Notes under the pieces: model-generated
What the model saw: only the letters and a program-made list of their open reading frames with translations
Databases searched by the model: none
Told to the model about the DNA's origin: nothing
Translations under genes and position numbers: made by a program
In this document: positions 1 to 7,035 of the stretch, piece by piece
Layout: every line of letters starts with the position of its first letter
Position numbering within the stretch: position 1 is the stretch's first letter
Source of the DNA: Ruminococcaceae bacterium UBA5579
GTDB taxonomy: Bacteria; Bacillota; Clostridia; Oscillospirales; Ruminococcaceae
Reading direction: 5' to 3'
Length of the DNA stretch: 9,734 nucleotides
Assembly: GCA_002425305.1 (NCBI GenBank)
Contig: DILZ01000069.1
Location: forward strand, 35,150-44,883

Positions 1-180
1 AAAGGAAGAAGCGGAAAGGCTTTTTGGAGTTTTACGCCCTTTTCTGAACACAAGAAGATTTCCGAGTGCGTCGGTTATCATCTCATCAGCGGTTATGTGC
101 GTCATAATATATTCGCGGACGCGGCTTTCGTCACCGGAAGCACCGTTCAAGTAACATAATTCTTTAAGTTTATCTATCAT
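1..180 (-). CDS. M42 family metallo-aminopeptidase, N-terminal fragment
   Basis: The first 60 codons of a gene that runs off the left edge. It starts with ATG at 180-178, preceded by a strong GGGAGGTG ribosome binding site at 194-187 with six bases between. The start overlaps the end of the upstream M42 gene by 11 bases in another frame, which suggests translational coupling. The visible protein has the N-terminal signature of M42 (glutamyl aminopeptidase/cellulase M) enzymes: NGASGDE at residues 12-18, followed by DALGNLLVF at 37-45. Family knowledge: these are cytosolic, oligomeric, two-metal aminopeptidases that trim peptides. The metal ligands lie beyond the window edge, so catalytic competence cannot be judged. 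The match is to the family only; substrate preference is unknown. Confidence 0.8.
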   Translation of the reverse strand, partial: MIDKLKELCYLNGASGDESRVREYIMTHITADEMITDALGNLLVFRKGRKTPKSLSASSF

Positions 181-1195
181 CTTCCGCACCTCCCGCAGCG
201 TATTCGCAGATAAGTCTTGCGGTTGCCTCGATATCGTGCAGATCCACACATTCTATCGGAGTGTGCATATATCTTATCGGGAACGACAATGTGCAGCACT
301 TTACCCCCGCGCCCGAAACACCTATCGCGTCGGCGTTGGTGCCCGTAGATCCGGGCATTATTTCCTCGGTGAACGGAATGTTCTTTTTCTTTGCAAGCGT
401 CCTCAGCGAGTTTGACATTCCTTTGTCGAGTGCCGCCGAGAATCCTATCATCACGCCGCTGCCCAATTCAGCAGTTTCTTTGGGATCGCTGTCGGGAGTT
501 CTTCCGAACGAAACGTCTACGGCGATACATTCATCGGGCGCTATTCGGAAAGCAGTCTGCTTTGCTCCACGTTCGCCTGTTTCCTCCTGCGCCGAAAAGC
601 ACACCGCGATATTGTATGCGAGTCCTTTGCCCTCCAGCATATCCAAAGCAGCCAAAATCGCACAAACGCCGCTTCTGTCGTCAACGGCGGGAGCGGAAAC
701 TATATTTCCGCAAAGCTCTCTGAAAGCGGAATTCACCGTAACGCGGTCGCCGAGCGAGATAACGGCTTCGGCCTGTTCCCTGTTCATTCCGATATCTATC
801 GAGATATCCCCTGTTTCGGGGGCGTTTCCATCTTTTTTTATGTGAGGCGGCAGCGTTGAAACTACTCCCGGAATATTGCTTTTTCCGTGAACGGTCACCG
901 ATTGCGCGAGCAGAGTTTTCATATCGGGAGAGCCGCACGAACCTACACTTAAAAAACCCTTTTCATCAATGTAAGTTACGATATAGCCCACCTGATCGAT
1001 GTGCGCGTCCAGCAGCAGCGTTTTCGCGTTTTGTTTCGCGGACTTCACAAATCCCGTGACATTACCGAATGCGTCGGTCCGAACATCCACAGCGTACCGC
1101 TTTAGAAGCTCAGCCGCAAAATTCGACGCGGCAAACTCGTCACCCGAAACTCCCGCTTGCTCCGTCAGTGCCTTCAAGGTCGATTTGATATCCAA
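170..1195 (-). CDS. M42 family metallo-aminopeptidase
   Basis: A complete 341-residue protein, the usual length for M42 aminopeptidases (glutamyl aminopeptidase/endoglucanase M family). All expected metal and catalytic positions are visible: DAHIDQVG with His65 and Asp67, VDDRSG with Asp172/Asp173, the EETGERGA motif with Glu204 (general base) and Glu205 (ligand), Asp227 in AVDVSFG, and His311 in YMHTPIE. The N-terminal GVSGDE motif (15-20) is also typical. It should be a cytosolic dinuclear metal aminopeptidase that forms large oligomers and recycles short peptides. The start is a TTG at 1195-1193; a GAAAGG ribosome site lies at 1212-1207, 11 bases upstream, and an in-frame stop sits at 1213-1211, so little extension is possible. 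An ATT codon just before the TTG is an alternative start. It lies 25 bases after the ImmA-like gene and overlaps the next M42 gene by 11 bases, so it reads as part of one operon. Confidence 0.93.
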   Translation of the reverse strand: MDIKSTLKALTEQAGVSGDEFAASNFAAELLKRYAVDVRTDAFGNVTGFVKSAKQNAKTLLLDAHIDQVGYIVTYIDEKGFLSVGSCGSPDMKTLLAQSVTVHGKSNIPGVVSTLPPHIKKDGNAPETGDISIDIGMNREQAEAVISLGDRVTVNSAFRELCGNIVSAPAVDDRSGVCAILAALDMLEGKGLAYNIAVCFSAQEETGERGAKQTAFRIAPDECIAVDVSFGRTPDSDPKETAELGSGVMIGFSAALDKGMSNSLRTLAKKKNIPFTEEIMPGSTGTNADAIGVSGAGVKCCTLSFPIRYMHTPIECVDLHDIEATARLICEYAAGGAEDDR

Positions 1196-1220
1196 AATAA
1201 CACATACCTTTCATTGCCGA

Positions 1221-1715
1221 TCACTTAAGAAAATCGTTCTCAATGTCATCGGCTTTAAAATCATAGCCCTTGCAATTCATAGCCTTCAGCTTATATTTGA
1301 CTATCTCCGGCGGCAAACACAGAAATAATGCCGCGCTGTTGATATCCGATCTCTCTGATAACGCGTCAAGCATCTCTTCATCGGAGATGAGCATACACGC
1401 CGCAAACAGATTGGCTTCGCGTTCTGTCTTATTGGTATCAAGAAACAGAGTTCCCTCGCGTATACCTCCGACGGAAAGCTCCCGGTGAAGCATATCGTGA
1501 CCGAATTCGTGGGCGCATACCACTTTTTGCATAGTATCATCAAGATTTTCGTTTATAACGATATATCTTTTCCCGTTTTCGCAAATATAAAACCCTTTTA
1601 ATCCGCCAAGCTTACGAAACCAGACATTAGCCCCCGAATTCTCCGCCGTTTCAAAAACGTTTCTTCCGCCGTATCTGTCAAGGATTCTTTCGGCTGTTTT
1701 AACTATGCGGCACAT
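1221..1715 (-). CDS. ImmA/IrrE-family (DUF955-type) metallopeptidase
   Basis: A 164-residue protein with the gluzincin motif HEFGH at residues 69-73 (zinc ligands His69 and His73, catalytic Glu70). The downstream helix EREANLFAACML (98-109) supplies the likely third ligand Glu100; this E-A-N-x-F-A pattern is characteristic of the ImmA/IrrE family. Family knowledge: members cleave a partner XRE-type repressor and so relieve repression, as ImmA does to ImmR in ICEBs1 and IrrE does to DdrO in Deinococcus. Here the gene follows directly on an XRE regulator with a TAATG junction (stop and start share one base at 1715), the classic pairing. A ribosome site AAGGA lies at 1729-1725. The inferred role is a specific protease that inactivates the neighbouring regulator under an unknown stress or signal. 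No membrane segment or signal peptide is seen. The trigger and cleavage site cannot be read from sequence. Confidence 0.9.
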   Translation of the reverse strand: MCRIVKTAERILDRYGGRNVFETAENSGANVWFRKLGGLKGFYICENGKRYIVINENLDDTMQKVVCAHEFGHDMLHRELSVGGIREGTLFLDTNKTEREANLFAACMLISDEEMLDALSERSDINSAALFLCLPPEIVKYKLKAMNCKGYDFKADDIENDFLK

Positions 1716-2128
1716 TATTTTTTATCCTTGCGGGAATCCTCGTATATTTCGGTAAGGCAGCGCATAAGATCATACTTATCCTCTTCGGAGAGAGCGTTGC
1801 CCGCAAAAAGTCCCTTAGACTGCGACAAGAACTTCGTAGCTTCCGCTGTGAGCTTTGCCGTTTCGGGGGAACTCTCGTTCCGCGCCGATATTCTTCTTAT
1901 CAGCTTTTCCTCTTTGGAAAGATTTATTTCCATACTGTCATCAAGCAGAAATTCCGGAGTTACATTCAGCTCACGGGCTATCCTTTCGAGAACGCTGCGG
2001 CGCGGCGTTCTGTTATCGCTGATATAATAAGCGAACGCACGATAGGTTATGCCTACCTTTTCAGCAAACTCCACGCGTTTAATGTTTCGGCGATTCAGAA
2101 GAATATCAAGCTTTTCATTAAATTTCAT
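1715..2128 (-). CDS. XRE-family HTH transcriptional regulator
   Basis: A 137-residue protein with a Cro/C1-type helix-turn-helix at about residues 5-62. AEKVGITYRAFAYYISDNRTP carries the positioning and recognition helices, and RIARELNVTPEFLL closes the domain. The C-terminal half (70-137) is charged and helical, ending in LSEEDKYDLMRCLTEIYED, a tail type common in clostridial XRE regulators. ATG at 2128-2126 has the ribosome site AAAGGTGAGG seven or so bases upstream. It is the first gene of a minus-strand operon and is paired with an ImmA-type protease, so it is probably a repressor that controls its own promoter and is removed by cleavage. It is divergent from argG, and an effect on argG is possible but unproven. 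Direct targets are unknown. Confidence 0.9.
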   Translation of the reverse strand: MKFNEKLDILLNRRNIKRVEFAEKVGITYRAFAYYISDNRTPRRSVLERIARELNVTPEFLLDDSMEINLSKEEKLIRRISARNESSPETAKLTAEATKFLSQSKGLFAGNALSEEDKYDLMRCLTEIYEDSRKDKK

Positions 2129-2153
2129 AGATTACCTCACCTTTCCGGCTGCC

Positions 2154-2169
2154 TTTATTTGGCAATAAA
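2154..2169. promoter_or_regulatory. Inverted repeat in XRE leader, possible operator
   Basis: A perfect 6-base inverted repeat, TTTATT-TGGC-AATAAA, lies just downstream of the predicted transcription start of the XRE operon. Its size and position suit an XRE dimer operator for autorepression. It could also be a weak RNA hairpin or a chance palindrome in AT-rich DNA. Confidence 0.35.
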
Positions 2170-2182
2170 CTTTCATACTTAT

Positions 2183-2211
2183 ATTATAACAGTGAACACA
2201 AATTTTGTCAA
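2183..2211 (-). promoter_or_regulatory. Promoter of the XRE-ImmA-M42 operon
   Basis: On the minus strand there is a perfect TTGACA (2211-2206), a 17-base spacer, and a perfect TATAAT (2188-2183). The predicted transcription start is near 2176, about 48 bases before the XRE start codon. A full-consensus sigma-A promoter in front of a regulator gene usually implies that repression keeps it in check; that part is inference. Confidence 0.85.
2198..2208. promoter_or_regulatory. Inverted repeat overlapping the XRE -35 region, possible operator
   Basis: A perfect 5-base inverted repeat around one central base, ACAAA-T-TTTGT, overlaps the -35 hexamer and spacer of the XRE operon promoter. A protein bound here would block RNA polymerase. 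Its sequence differs from the TTTATT/AATAAA repeat, so both may not serve the same protein. Confidence 0.3.
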
Positions 2212-2234
2212 GTATTTTTAAAAAAATGCAAAAA

Positions 2235-2277
2235 ATTCATTTTACTTGAATAATATTCTTAAATATGAATATTTTGG
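2235..2277. promoter_or_regulatory. ArgR-box-like half-sites upstream of argG
   Basis: This AT-rich stretch just upstream of the argG -35 contains TGAAT at 2247-2251 followed by ATTC at 2255-2258 (the palindrome GAATA-A-TATTC), a second TGAAT at 2266-2270, and an ATTCA at 2235-2239 facing TGAAT across seven bases. Established ARG boxes for ArgR/AhrC are built from TGAAT and ATTCA arms about four bases apart, often two boxes in tandem near an arginine-gene promoter. The arms here fit, but spacing and the second arms are imperfect, so this is a candidate only. Confidence 0.4.
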
Positions 2278-2278
2278 C

Positions 2279-2306
2279 TTGACATTTGAAAAAAAACGTG
2301 TATAAT
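2279..2306 (+). promoter_or_regulatory. argG promoter
   Basis: A perfect TTGACA (2279-2284), a 16-base spacer, and a perfect TATAAT (2301-2306). The predicted start near 2313 leaves a leader of about 32 bases before argG, which carries an AAAAGGAG ribosome site at 2327-2334. The leader is too short for a riboswitch or attenuator, so control is more likely at the DNA level through the upstream half-sites. Confidence 0.85.
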
Positions 2307-2344
2307 ATATATTGTAAATATTTTTCAAAAGGAGATACTTAATT

Positions 2345-3568
2345 ATGGCTAAGGAAATCAAAAAAGTTATATTGGCATATTCGGGCGGTCTCGATACCTC
2401 TATCATCATTCCGTGGCTGAAGGAGACCTATCCCGGCGTTGAGGTCATCTGCGTTGCCGGTAATGTAGGTCAGGACGCGGAAATAGTCGGTCTTGAGGAG
2501 CGCGCAAAGCAGACAGGCGCTTCAAAGCTCTATATTGAGGATATTCAGGACGAGTTCGTAAACGACTTCATCTTCCCGACCTTGAAAGCCGGCGCGAAGT
2601 ACGAGGGTTATCTGCTGGGAACATCGTTTGCGCGTCCCCCTATCGCGAAAAGACTTGTTGAGATCGCAAAGAAAGAGAACGCCGATGCTATCTGCCACGG
2701 CTGCACCGGCAAGGGAAATGATCAGGTTCGCTTTGAGCTGACTATCAAGGCACTTGCTCCCGAACTTGCTATCATCGCTCCGTGGAGAATATGGAGCATT
2801 AAGTCGCGCGACCAGGAGATCGACTATGCGGAGGCGCACAATGTTCCGATAAAGATCAACCGCGAGACCAACTATTCCAAGGATATGAACCTGTGGCATT
2901 TGTCGCACGAGGGTCTTGATCTTGAAGACCCCGCAAACGAGCCGCAGTACAATAAAGAGGGCTTTCTTGAACTCGGCGTTTCTCCCGAACAGGCGCCCGA
3001 CAAACCCACTTACATTACTATTCACTTTGAGAAGGGCATCCCGACCGCTCTCAACGGTGAAACGATGGACGGCGTAAAGCTCATTAAGACGCTGAACAAA
3101 CTGGGCGGCGAGAATGGTATCGGTTTGTTCGACGTTGTTGAGAACCGCCTTGTCGGTATGAAATCGCGTGGCGTTTACGAAACTCCCGGCGGAACGATCT
3201 TGTATCACGCGCATGAGGTTCTTGAAACTATCTGTCTTGACAAGGAAACTCAGCACTACAAGGCGGGTCTTGCTCAGAAATACGCCGATATCGTGTACAA
3301 CGGTCAGTGGTACACTCCCCTTCGCGAGGCTATGGACGCGTTTGTTGACAAGACTCAGGAAACCTGCACGGGCGACGTTAAGCTGAAGCTCTACAAGGGC
3401 AACATCATCAACGCGGGCGTTACTTCCCCGTACACCCTGTACAGCGAGGATTTCGCTTCGTTCGGCGAGGACGACGTTTACGATCAGAAGGACAGCGCGG
3501 GCTTTATCAACTTGTTCGGTCTGCCTATAAAGGTCAAGGCTCTTTTGGACGCGGAGAGAAACAAGTAA
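2345..3568 (+). CDS. argG: Argininosuccinate synthase
   Basis: A complete 407-residue enzyme of normal family length. It joins citrulline and aspartate, using ATP (to AMP and pyrophosphate), to form argininosuccinate, the penultimate step of arginine synthesis in the cytosol. The N-terminal PP-loop AYSGGLDTS (residues 11-19) binds [17 protein letters not shown] (118-131) and [14 protein letters not shown] (177-190) are the conserved substrate-binding stretches, and the C-terminal part forms the synthetase/multimerisation region. ATG at 2345 has an AGGAG site ten bases upstream. The gene has its own consensus promoter and is followed by a hairpin terminator, so it can be transcribed apart from argHCJB. 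It is divergent from the XRE-ImmA operon. Confidence 0.98.
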   Translation: MAKEIKKVILAYSGGLDTSIIIPWLKETYPGVEVICVAGNVGQDAEIVGLEERAKQTGASKLYIEDIQDEFVNDFIFPTLKAGAKYEGYLLGTSFARPPIAKRLVEIAKKENADAICHGCTGKGNDQVRFELTIKALAPELAIIAPWRIWSIKSRDQEIDYAEAHNVPIKINRETNYSKDMNLWHLSHEGLDLEDPANEPQYNKEGFLELGVSPEQAPDKPTYITIHFEKGIPTALNGETMDGVKLIKTLNKLGGENGIGLFDVVENRLVGMKSRGVYETPGGTILYHAHEVLETICLDKETQHYKAGLAQKYADIVYNGQWYTPLREAMDAFVDKTQETCTGDVKLKLYKGNIINAGVTSPYTLYSEDFASFGEDDVYDQKDSAGFINLFGLPIKVKALLDAERNK

Positions 3569-3587
3569 GCTGGAATTCACATAATAC

Positions 3588-3625
3588 AAAGCGGGAAACG
3601 GCTTTTCCCGCTTTGATATGTTTTT
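3588..3625 (+). terminator. Rho-independent terminator after argG
   Basis: An 11-base perfect stem, AAAGCGGGAAA (3588-3598) with TTTCCCGCTTT (3604-3614), closes a 5-base loop 20 bases after the argG stop. A run of five T begins at 3621, six bases after the stem. That offset weakens it somewhat, so partial read-through into the downstream genes, which lack an obvious promoter, is plausible. Confidence 0.7.
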
Positions 3626-3639
3626 ATTGAGGTAAAGAT

Positions 3640-4101
3640 ATGGAATGGCTGGAATGGATAAACCGCCTCATCCAAATTGGGCTGTATATTTTCATCGCGA
3701 GGACAGTTTTCAGACTGATAAGAATCTCGTTGAGACTTACGTTCTACAAGCGCGAGCTGAAATTCGCGGAGCGGCTGAAAGGCTCGCCGAACGCCGAAAT
3801 CGTCTCAGCGAAAGTCATCGGTCTTTACGAGAGGCGGCTGTCGCAGTGGGATATTTTGTACACGGCGAATGTCGTTTACAAAATCGGTGAAATGCATTAC
3901 ACTCGCAATGTCTATATTCTTAACAAGGGCAGTCTGCGAACAGGCGCGGAGCTTCGGCTGATCGCAGATAAAAACGAGCCGCAAAATGCCGTATCCGAGG
4001 ACGGCTCTCAATCCGATATTATCCGCATTTGCAGGCGGTATATTATATCCCATGTCTTTTTGCTGGCGTGGCTTGTCATAGGAGTTTATTGCTTTTATTA
4101 G
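3640..4101 (+). CDS. Small membrane protein, DUF3592-like
   Basis: A 153-residue protein whose function I do not recognise. It has a hydrophobic N-terminal segment (about 8-30), a soluble stretch of predicted beta strands (about 52-118), and a C-terminal membrane segment (about 133-153). The middle pattern, a short hydrophobic strand after NAEIV, then YTANVVYKIG, a basic/aromatic strand, and TGAELRLIADKNEPQNAV, resembles the DUF3592 layout in which a G-x-x-L-x-L-x-x-D-x-x-x-P motif closes the domain. The next gene is a clear paralog. ATG at 3640 has GAGG at 3629-3632, seven bases upstream. It lies just after the argG terminator and has no clear promoter of its own. No link to arginine synthesis is visible; co-location may be incidental. 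Confidence 0.75.
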   Translation: MEWLEWINRLIQIGLYIFIARTVFRLIRISLRLTFYKRELKFAERLKGSPNAEIVSAKVIGLYERRLSQWDILYTANVVYKIGEMHYTRNVYILNKGSLRTGAELRLIADKNEPQNAVSEDGSQSDIIRICRRYIISHVFLLAWLVIGVYCFY

Positions 4102-4155
4102 TTCGGCATTGAGGATTGGGAGGTTGAAGATTGATATTTATGAAAGGAGCACGCA

Positions 4156-4614
4156 GTGTCACCGGTATTGAGAATTCTTTTGTTTATCGTTTTTATCGGC
4201 GCGGCGATCAATCTGATATCCGTGCTCAAACGGCTTATTCCGATGATGAAGCGTGTGCGCGAGATAAAACGCTTGAAAAACGATCCCGATGTTATAAGCG
4301 TGGAAGCGGAGATTATCGAGATTCACGAGGAACAAATCGGCGATATGGATATGCAGTATAATGTAAAGCTCCACTACGAGGTTGGCTATCAAAAGTACTA
4401 CAAGGACTTTATTCTGATAAACAAACAATCTCTGCGCATCGGGCAGAAGCTCACGCTGTTGTGCGACAGCTTTGAACCTGAAAAGGCTCTGATACAGAAT
4501 TACAGCGAAACGTTCGGCGAGGAATTTGGGATAAAAAGCACAATCTTCAATCTGGTGATCGTGAGCCTTATTATGATCGTGGACGCTGCTTTAAGCATAT
4601 TGGATTATATATAA
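4156..4614 (+). CDS. Small membrane protein, DUF3592-like (paralog of preceding gene)
   Basis: A 152-residue protein with membrane segments at about 4-24 and 129-150 and a soluble domain between them. It aligns along its length with the preceding protein; the clearest stretch is ILINKQSLRIGQKLTLLCD (86-104) followed by EPEKAL, against ILNKGSLRTGAELRLIAD and EPQNAV. The start is GTG at 4156, chosen because AAAGGAG at 4143-4149 sits six bases upstream; the ATG at 4131 is in another frame. Tandem duplication of one ancestor is the simplest origin. Function is unknown. The gene ends 47 bases before argH, so it is probably co-transcribed with it. Confidence 0.75.
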   Translation: MSPVLRILLFIVFIGAAINLISVLKRLIPMMKRVREIKRLKNDPDVISVEAEIIEIHEEQIGDMDMQYNVKLHYEVGYQKYYKDFILINKQSLRIGQKLTLLCDSFEPEKALIQNYSETFGEEFGIKSTIFNLVIVSLIMIVDAALSILDYI

Positions 4615-4661
4615 TAATGGGCAAATAAATTAAATATTGTAAAATGAAAGAGGTATCAAAT

Positions 4662-6047
4662 ATGGCAATGATGTGGGCGGGAAGATTTTCAAAGGAAGTC
4701 GACAGCAAGGTAAACGCGTTCAACTCGTCGATAGCCTTTGACGCGAGAATGTATAAGCAGGACATAGCGGGCAGTATCGCCCACGCGACTATGCTCGGCG
4801 AACAGGGCATAATCAGTATGGAGGACAGCTTAACGCTTATCGGAGGATTAAAGGAAATACTTGCGGATATTGAAAGCGGAAAGCTGGAATTCGACCCTAA
4901 TGCTGAGGATATCCATATGTTCATCGAAGCGGAGCTTACAAAGCGACTTGGCGACGTTGGAAAACGGCTTCACACCTCGCGTTCGAGAAACGATCAGGTC
5001 GCGCTTGATATCCGCCTTTATCTTCGCGATGAGATAAAAGAGATAAAAGGGCTGATAAAGCAGCTTATTGAAATGCTCTGCAAGATTGCTAAAGAACACG
5101 CCGACACCATTATGCCCGGTTACACTCACCTTCAAAGAGCTCAGCCCGTTACGTTCGGTCATCATATGATGGCTTACGCGCAAATGCTGCTGCGTGATAT
5201 TGACAGGCTGAACGATACCGAAAAGCGTATGAACGTCTGCCCGCTTGGAAGTTGCGCTCTCGCGGGAACGACCTACAACATCGACAGGCAGCGCACCTCT
5301 TCCCTTTTGGAAATGAGCGAGCCTATGGCGAACTCGCTTGACGGCGTTTCCGACCGCGATTTCTGCATAGAACTTGCAAGCGCTCTGTCGATCTGTATGG
5401 TTCATCTTTCACGCTTTTCCGAAGAAATTATAATGTGGTGTTCGTGGGAGTTCAAATTTATTGAGCTTGACGACGCATTCTCCACAGGTTCGAGCATAAT
5501 GCCGCAGAAGAAAAATCCCGACGTCACCGAGCTTATCCGCGGAAAGACCGCGCGGGTCATCGGCGACAATATGACGCTGCTTACGATGATGAAAGGACTG
5601 CCGCTCGCTTACAACAAGGATATGCAGGAGGACAAGGAAGCGATCTTCGACGCGGTGGATAACATCAAGCTGTGTTTGGTGACGTTCATTCCTATGCTCG
5701 ACACGATGAAGGTGATCAAGGAGAATATGCGAAACGCGGCGGCAAAGGGCTTTATCAACGCAACCGACTGCGCCGATTATCTTGTTAAGAAAGGTATGCC
5801 GTTCCGCACGGCGTATAAGATAACTGGAGGACTTGTCGCATTGTGCATTTCTAAAAATACCACACTTGAAGAGCTTCCGCTTGACGATTACAAGCAGCAA
5901 AGCGAGCTTTTTGACAATGACGTTTACACGGCTATAAGCCTCGATACCTGTGTTAAGGAGCGAAAATCTTTCGGCGGACCGTCGCCTGAGAGCGTTCTCG
6001 CACAGATAGAACTTACTCAAAAGAAATTAGGTGAAATATATGGTTAA
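4662..6047 (+). CDS. argH: Argininosuccinate lyase
   Basis: A 461-residue member of the fumarase/aspartase superfamily. It splits argininosuccinate into arginine and fumarate, the last step of arginine synthesis, and acts as a homotetramer. HTSRSRNDQ (104-112) and GYTHLQRAQPVTFGHH (153-168, with His156 in the place of the catalytic acid/base region) are typical of the family. The signature loop GSSIMPQKKNP (276-286) holds the catalytic serine (Ser277/Ser278). I start it at 4662, not at the in-frame ATG at 4644, because the protein then begins MAMMWAGRFS as family members do and GAGG at 4650-4653 sits eight bases upstream; the 4644 ATG overlaps that ribosome site. Its stop overlaps the argC start by eight bases. 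Confidence 0.97.
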   Translation: MAMMWAGRFSKEVDSKVNAFNSSIAFDARMYKQDIAGSIAHATMLGEQGIISMEDSLTLIGGLKEILADIESGKLEFDPNAEDIHMFIEAELTKRLGDVGKRLHTSRSRNDQVALDIRLYLRDEIKEIKGLIKQLIEMLCKIAKEHADTIMPGYTHLQRAQPVTFGHHMMAYAQMLLRDIDRLNDTEKRMNVCPLGSCALAGTTYNIDRQRTSSLLEMSEPMANSLDGVSDRDFCIELASALSICMVHLSRFSEEIIMWCSWEFKFIELDDAFSTGSSIMPQKKNPDVTELIRGKTARVIGDNMTLLTMMKGLPLAYNKDMQEDKEAIFDAVDNIKLCLVTFIPMLDTMKVIKENMRNAAAKGFINATDCADYLVKKGMPFRTAYKITGGLVALCISKNTTLEELPLDDYKQQSELFDNDVYTAISLDTCVKERKSFGGPSPESVLAQIELTQKKLGEIYG

Positions 6048-6975
6048 GGTTTACATTGACGGACAAGAGGGCACTACAGGGCTTAAGATTCTCGAACGCT
6101 TCGAGGACAGAACAGACATTGAGCTGCTGCGAATCGATGAGGACAAGCGCAAGGACAACGATGAACGAAAGAAACTGATAAACTCGTCTGACTACACGTT
6201 TTTGTGTTTGCCCGATGCGGCGGCGAAAGAAGCAGTGGCTATGGCGGACGAGAGAGTGCGCATTATTGACGCTTCCACAGCTCACAGAACAAACCCCGAC
6301 TGGACTTACGGATTTCCCGAATTGGGTAAGGAGTTCCGCGAGAAGATAGCGAAAAGCAATCGCGTAGCCGTGCCGGGGTGCTACGCAAGCGGGTTTGCGT
6401 CTATGGTATATCCGCTTGTTAAGCTCGGTATTATGCCCTCCGATTATCCGGTATCGGTTCACGCGGTTTCGGGTTACAGCGGCGCGGGAAAAAAAGCTAT
6501 CGCTCAATACGAAGCTGCGGACAGACCCGCCGAGCTTGACAGTCCGCGCCAGTACGCGCTGACGCAGCAGCACAAGCACGTTCCCGAAATGCAGAAAATA
6601 TGCGGTTTGGAATACGCTCCCGCGTTTAATCCGCTTGTGTGTGATTATTTCTGCGGAATGGTGGTTTCACTGCCGATTCACACACGGCTGCTTACGAAAA
6701 AGTATTCGGTAAGCGATATACAGAAGGCTCTTGCAGAATATTATGCGGATTCGTTCTTTGTAAAGGTTCTGCCCGAAGGAGAACCGCAGGACGGCTTTAT
6801 CGGCGCGAATAATCTCTCCGGAACGAACTTTATGGAGATTTTTGTGAACGGCAACGACGACAGACTGATAATTTGCTCACGATTGGATAACTTAGGAAAA
6901 GGCGCAAGCGGAGCGGCGGTGCAGTGTCTTAACATAATGATGGGTATTGACGAGAAAACGGGGCTTTTGTTATAA
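6040..6975 (+). CDS. argC: N-acetyl-gamma-glutamyl-phosphate reductase, type 2 (short form)
   Basis: A 311-residue NADPH-dependent reductase that converts N-acetylglutamyl-phosphate to N-acetylglutamate semialdehyde. The opening MVKVYIDGQEGTTGL is the nucleotide-binding strand-turn-helix, with the DGQEGTTG form typical of the short type 2 enzymes; type 1 enzymes are about 345 residues. The catalytic cysteine is Cys114 in VPGCYASG. SGYSGAGKK (144-152) and QHKHVPEM (177-184) hold other active-site residues. I start at ATG 6040, with AGGTG at 6029-6033 six bases upstream; a GTG at 6031 would add three residues but lies inside that ribosome site. The gene overlaps the end of argH by eight bases, pointing to translational coupling. 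Confidence 0.96.
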   Translation: MVKVYIDGQEGTTGLKILERFEDRTDIELLRIDEDKRKDNDERKKLINSSDYTFLCLPDAAAKEAVAMADERVRIIDASTAHRTNPDWTYGFPELGKEFREKIAKSNRVAVPGCYASGFASMVYPLVKLGIMPSDYPVSVHAVSGYSGAGKKAIAQYEAADRPAELDSPRQYALTQQHKHVPEMQKICGLEYAPAFNPLVCDYFCGMVVSLPIHTRLLTKKYSVSDIQKALAEYYADSFFVKVLPEGEPQDGFIGANNLSGTNFMEIFVNGNDDRLIICSRLDNLGKGASGAAVQCLNIMMGIDEKTGLLL

Positions 6976-7035
6976 CGCAAAAGGAATTATTGGAAGATGA
7001 ATGATCTTTCAAAGCGAATACAGAGAGGTTATGAA

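Noticed and set aside
2129..2344. LexA/SOS box in the XRE promoter region, as in some ImmR/ImmA-like systems
   Set aside because: No GAAC-N4-GTTC element is present; the GAAC at 2194-2197 has no matching GTTC arm.
1..2344. Mobile element carrying the XRE-ImmA pair
   Set aside because: No integrase, transposase, terminal repeats, tRNA target or attachment-site duplication is visible in the window.
2522..3589. A 355-codon open frame on the minus strand across argG
   Set aside because: It lies wholly antisense to argG, has no family-like motifs, and is explained by argG codon bias leaving the opposite frame open.
4102..4140. Short repeats GAGGATTG and GAAGATTG between the two DUF3592-like genes
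   Set aside because: Only two imperfect copies in a purine-rich spacer; no longer repeat, hairpin or array structure.
4587..4645. A promoter directly upstream of argH
   Set aside because: A TATAAT occurs at 4610-4615, but there is no convincing -35 at 15-19 bases upstream; the AT-rich gap alone is not enough.
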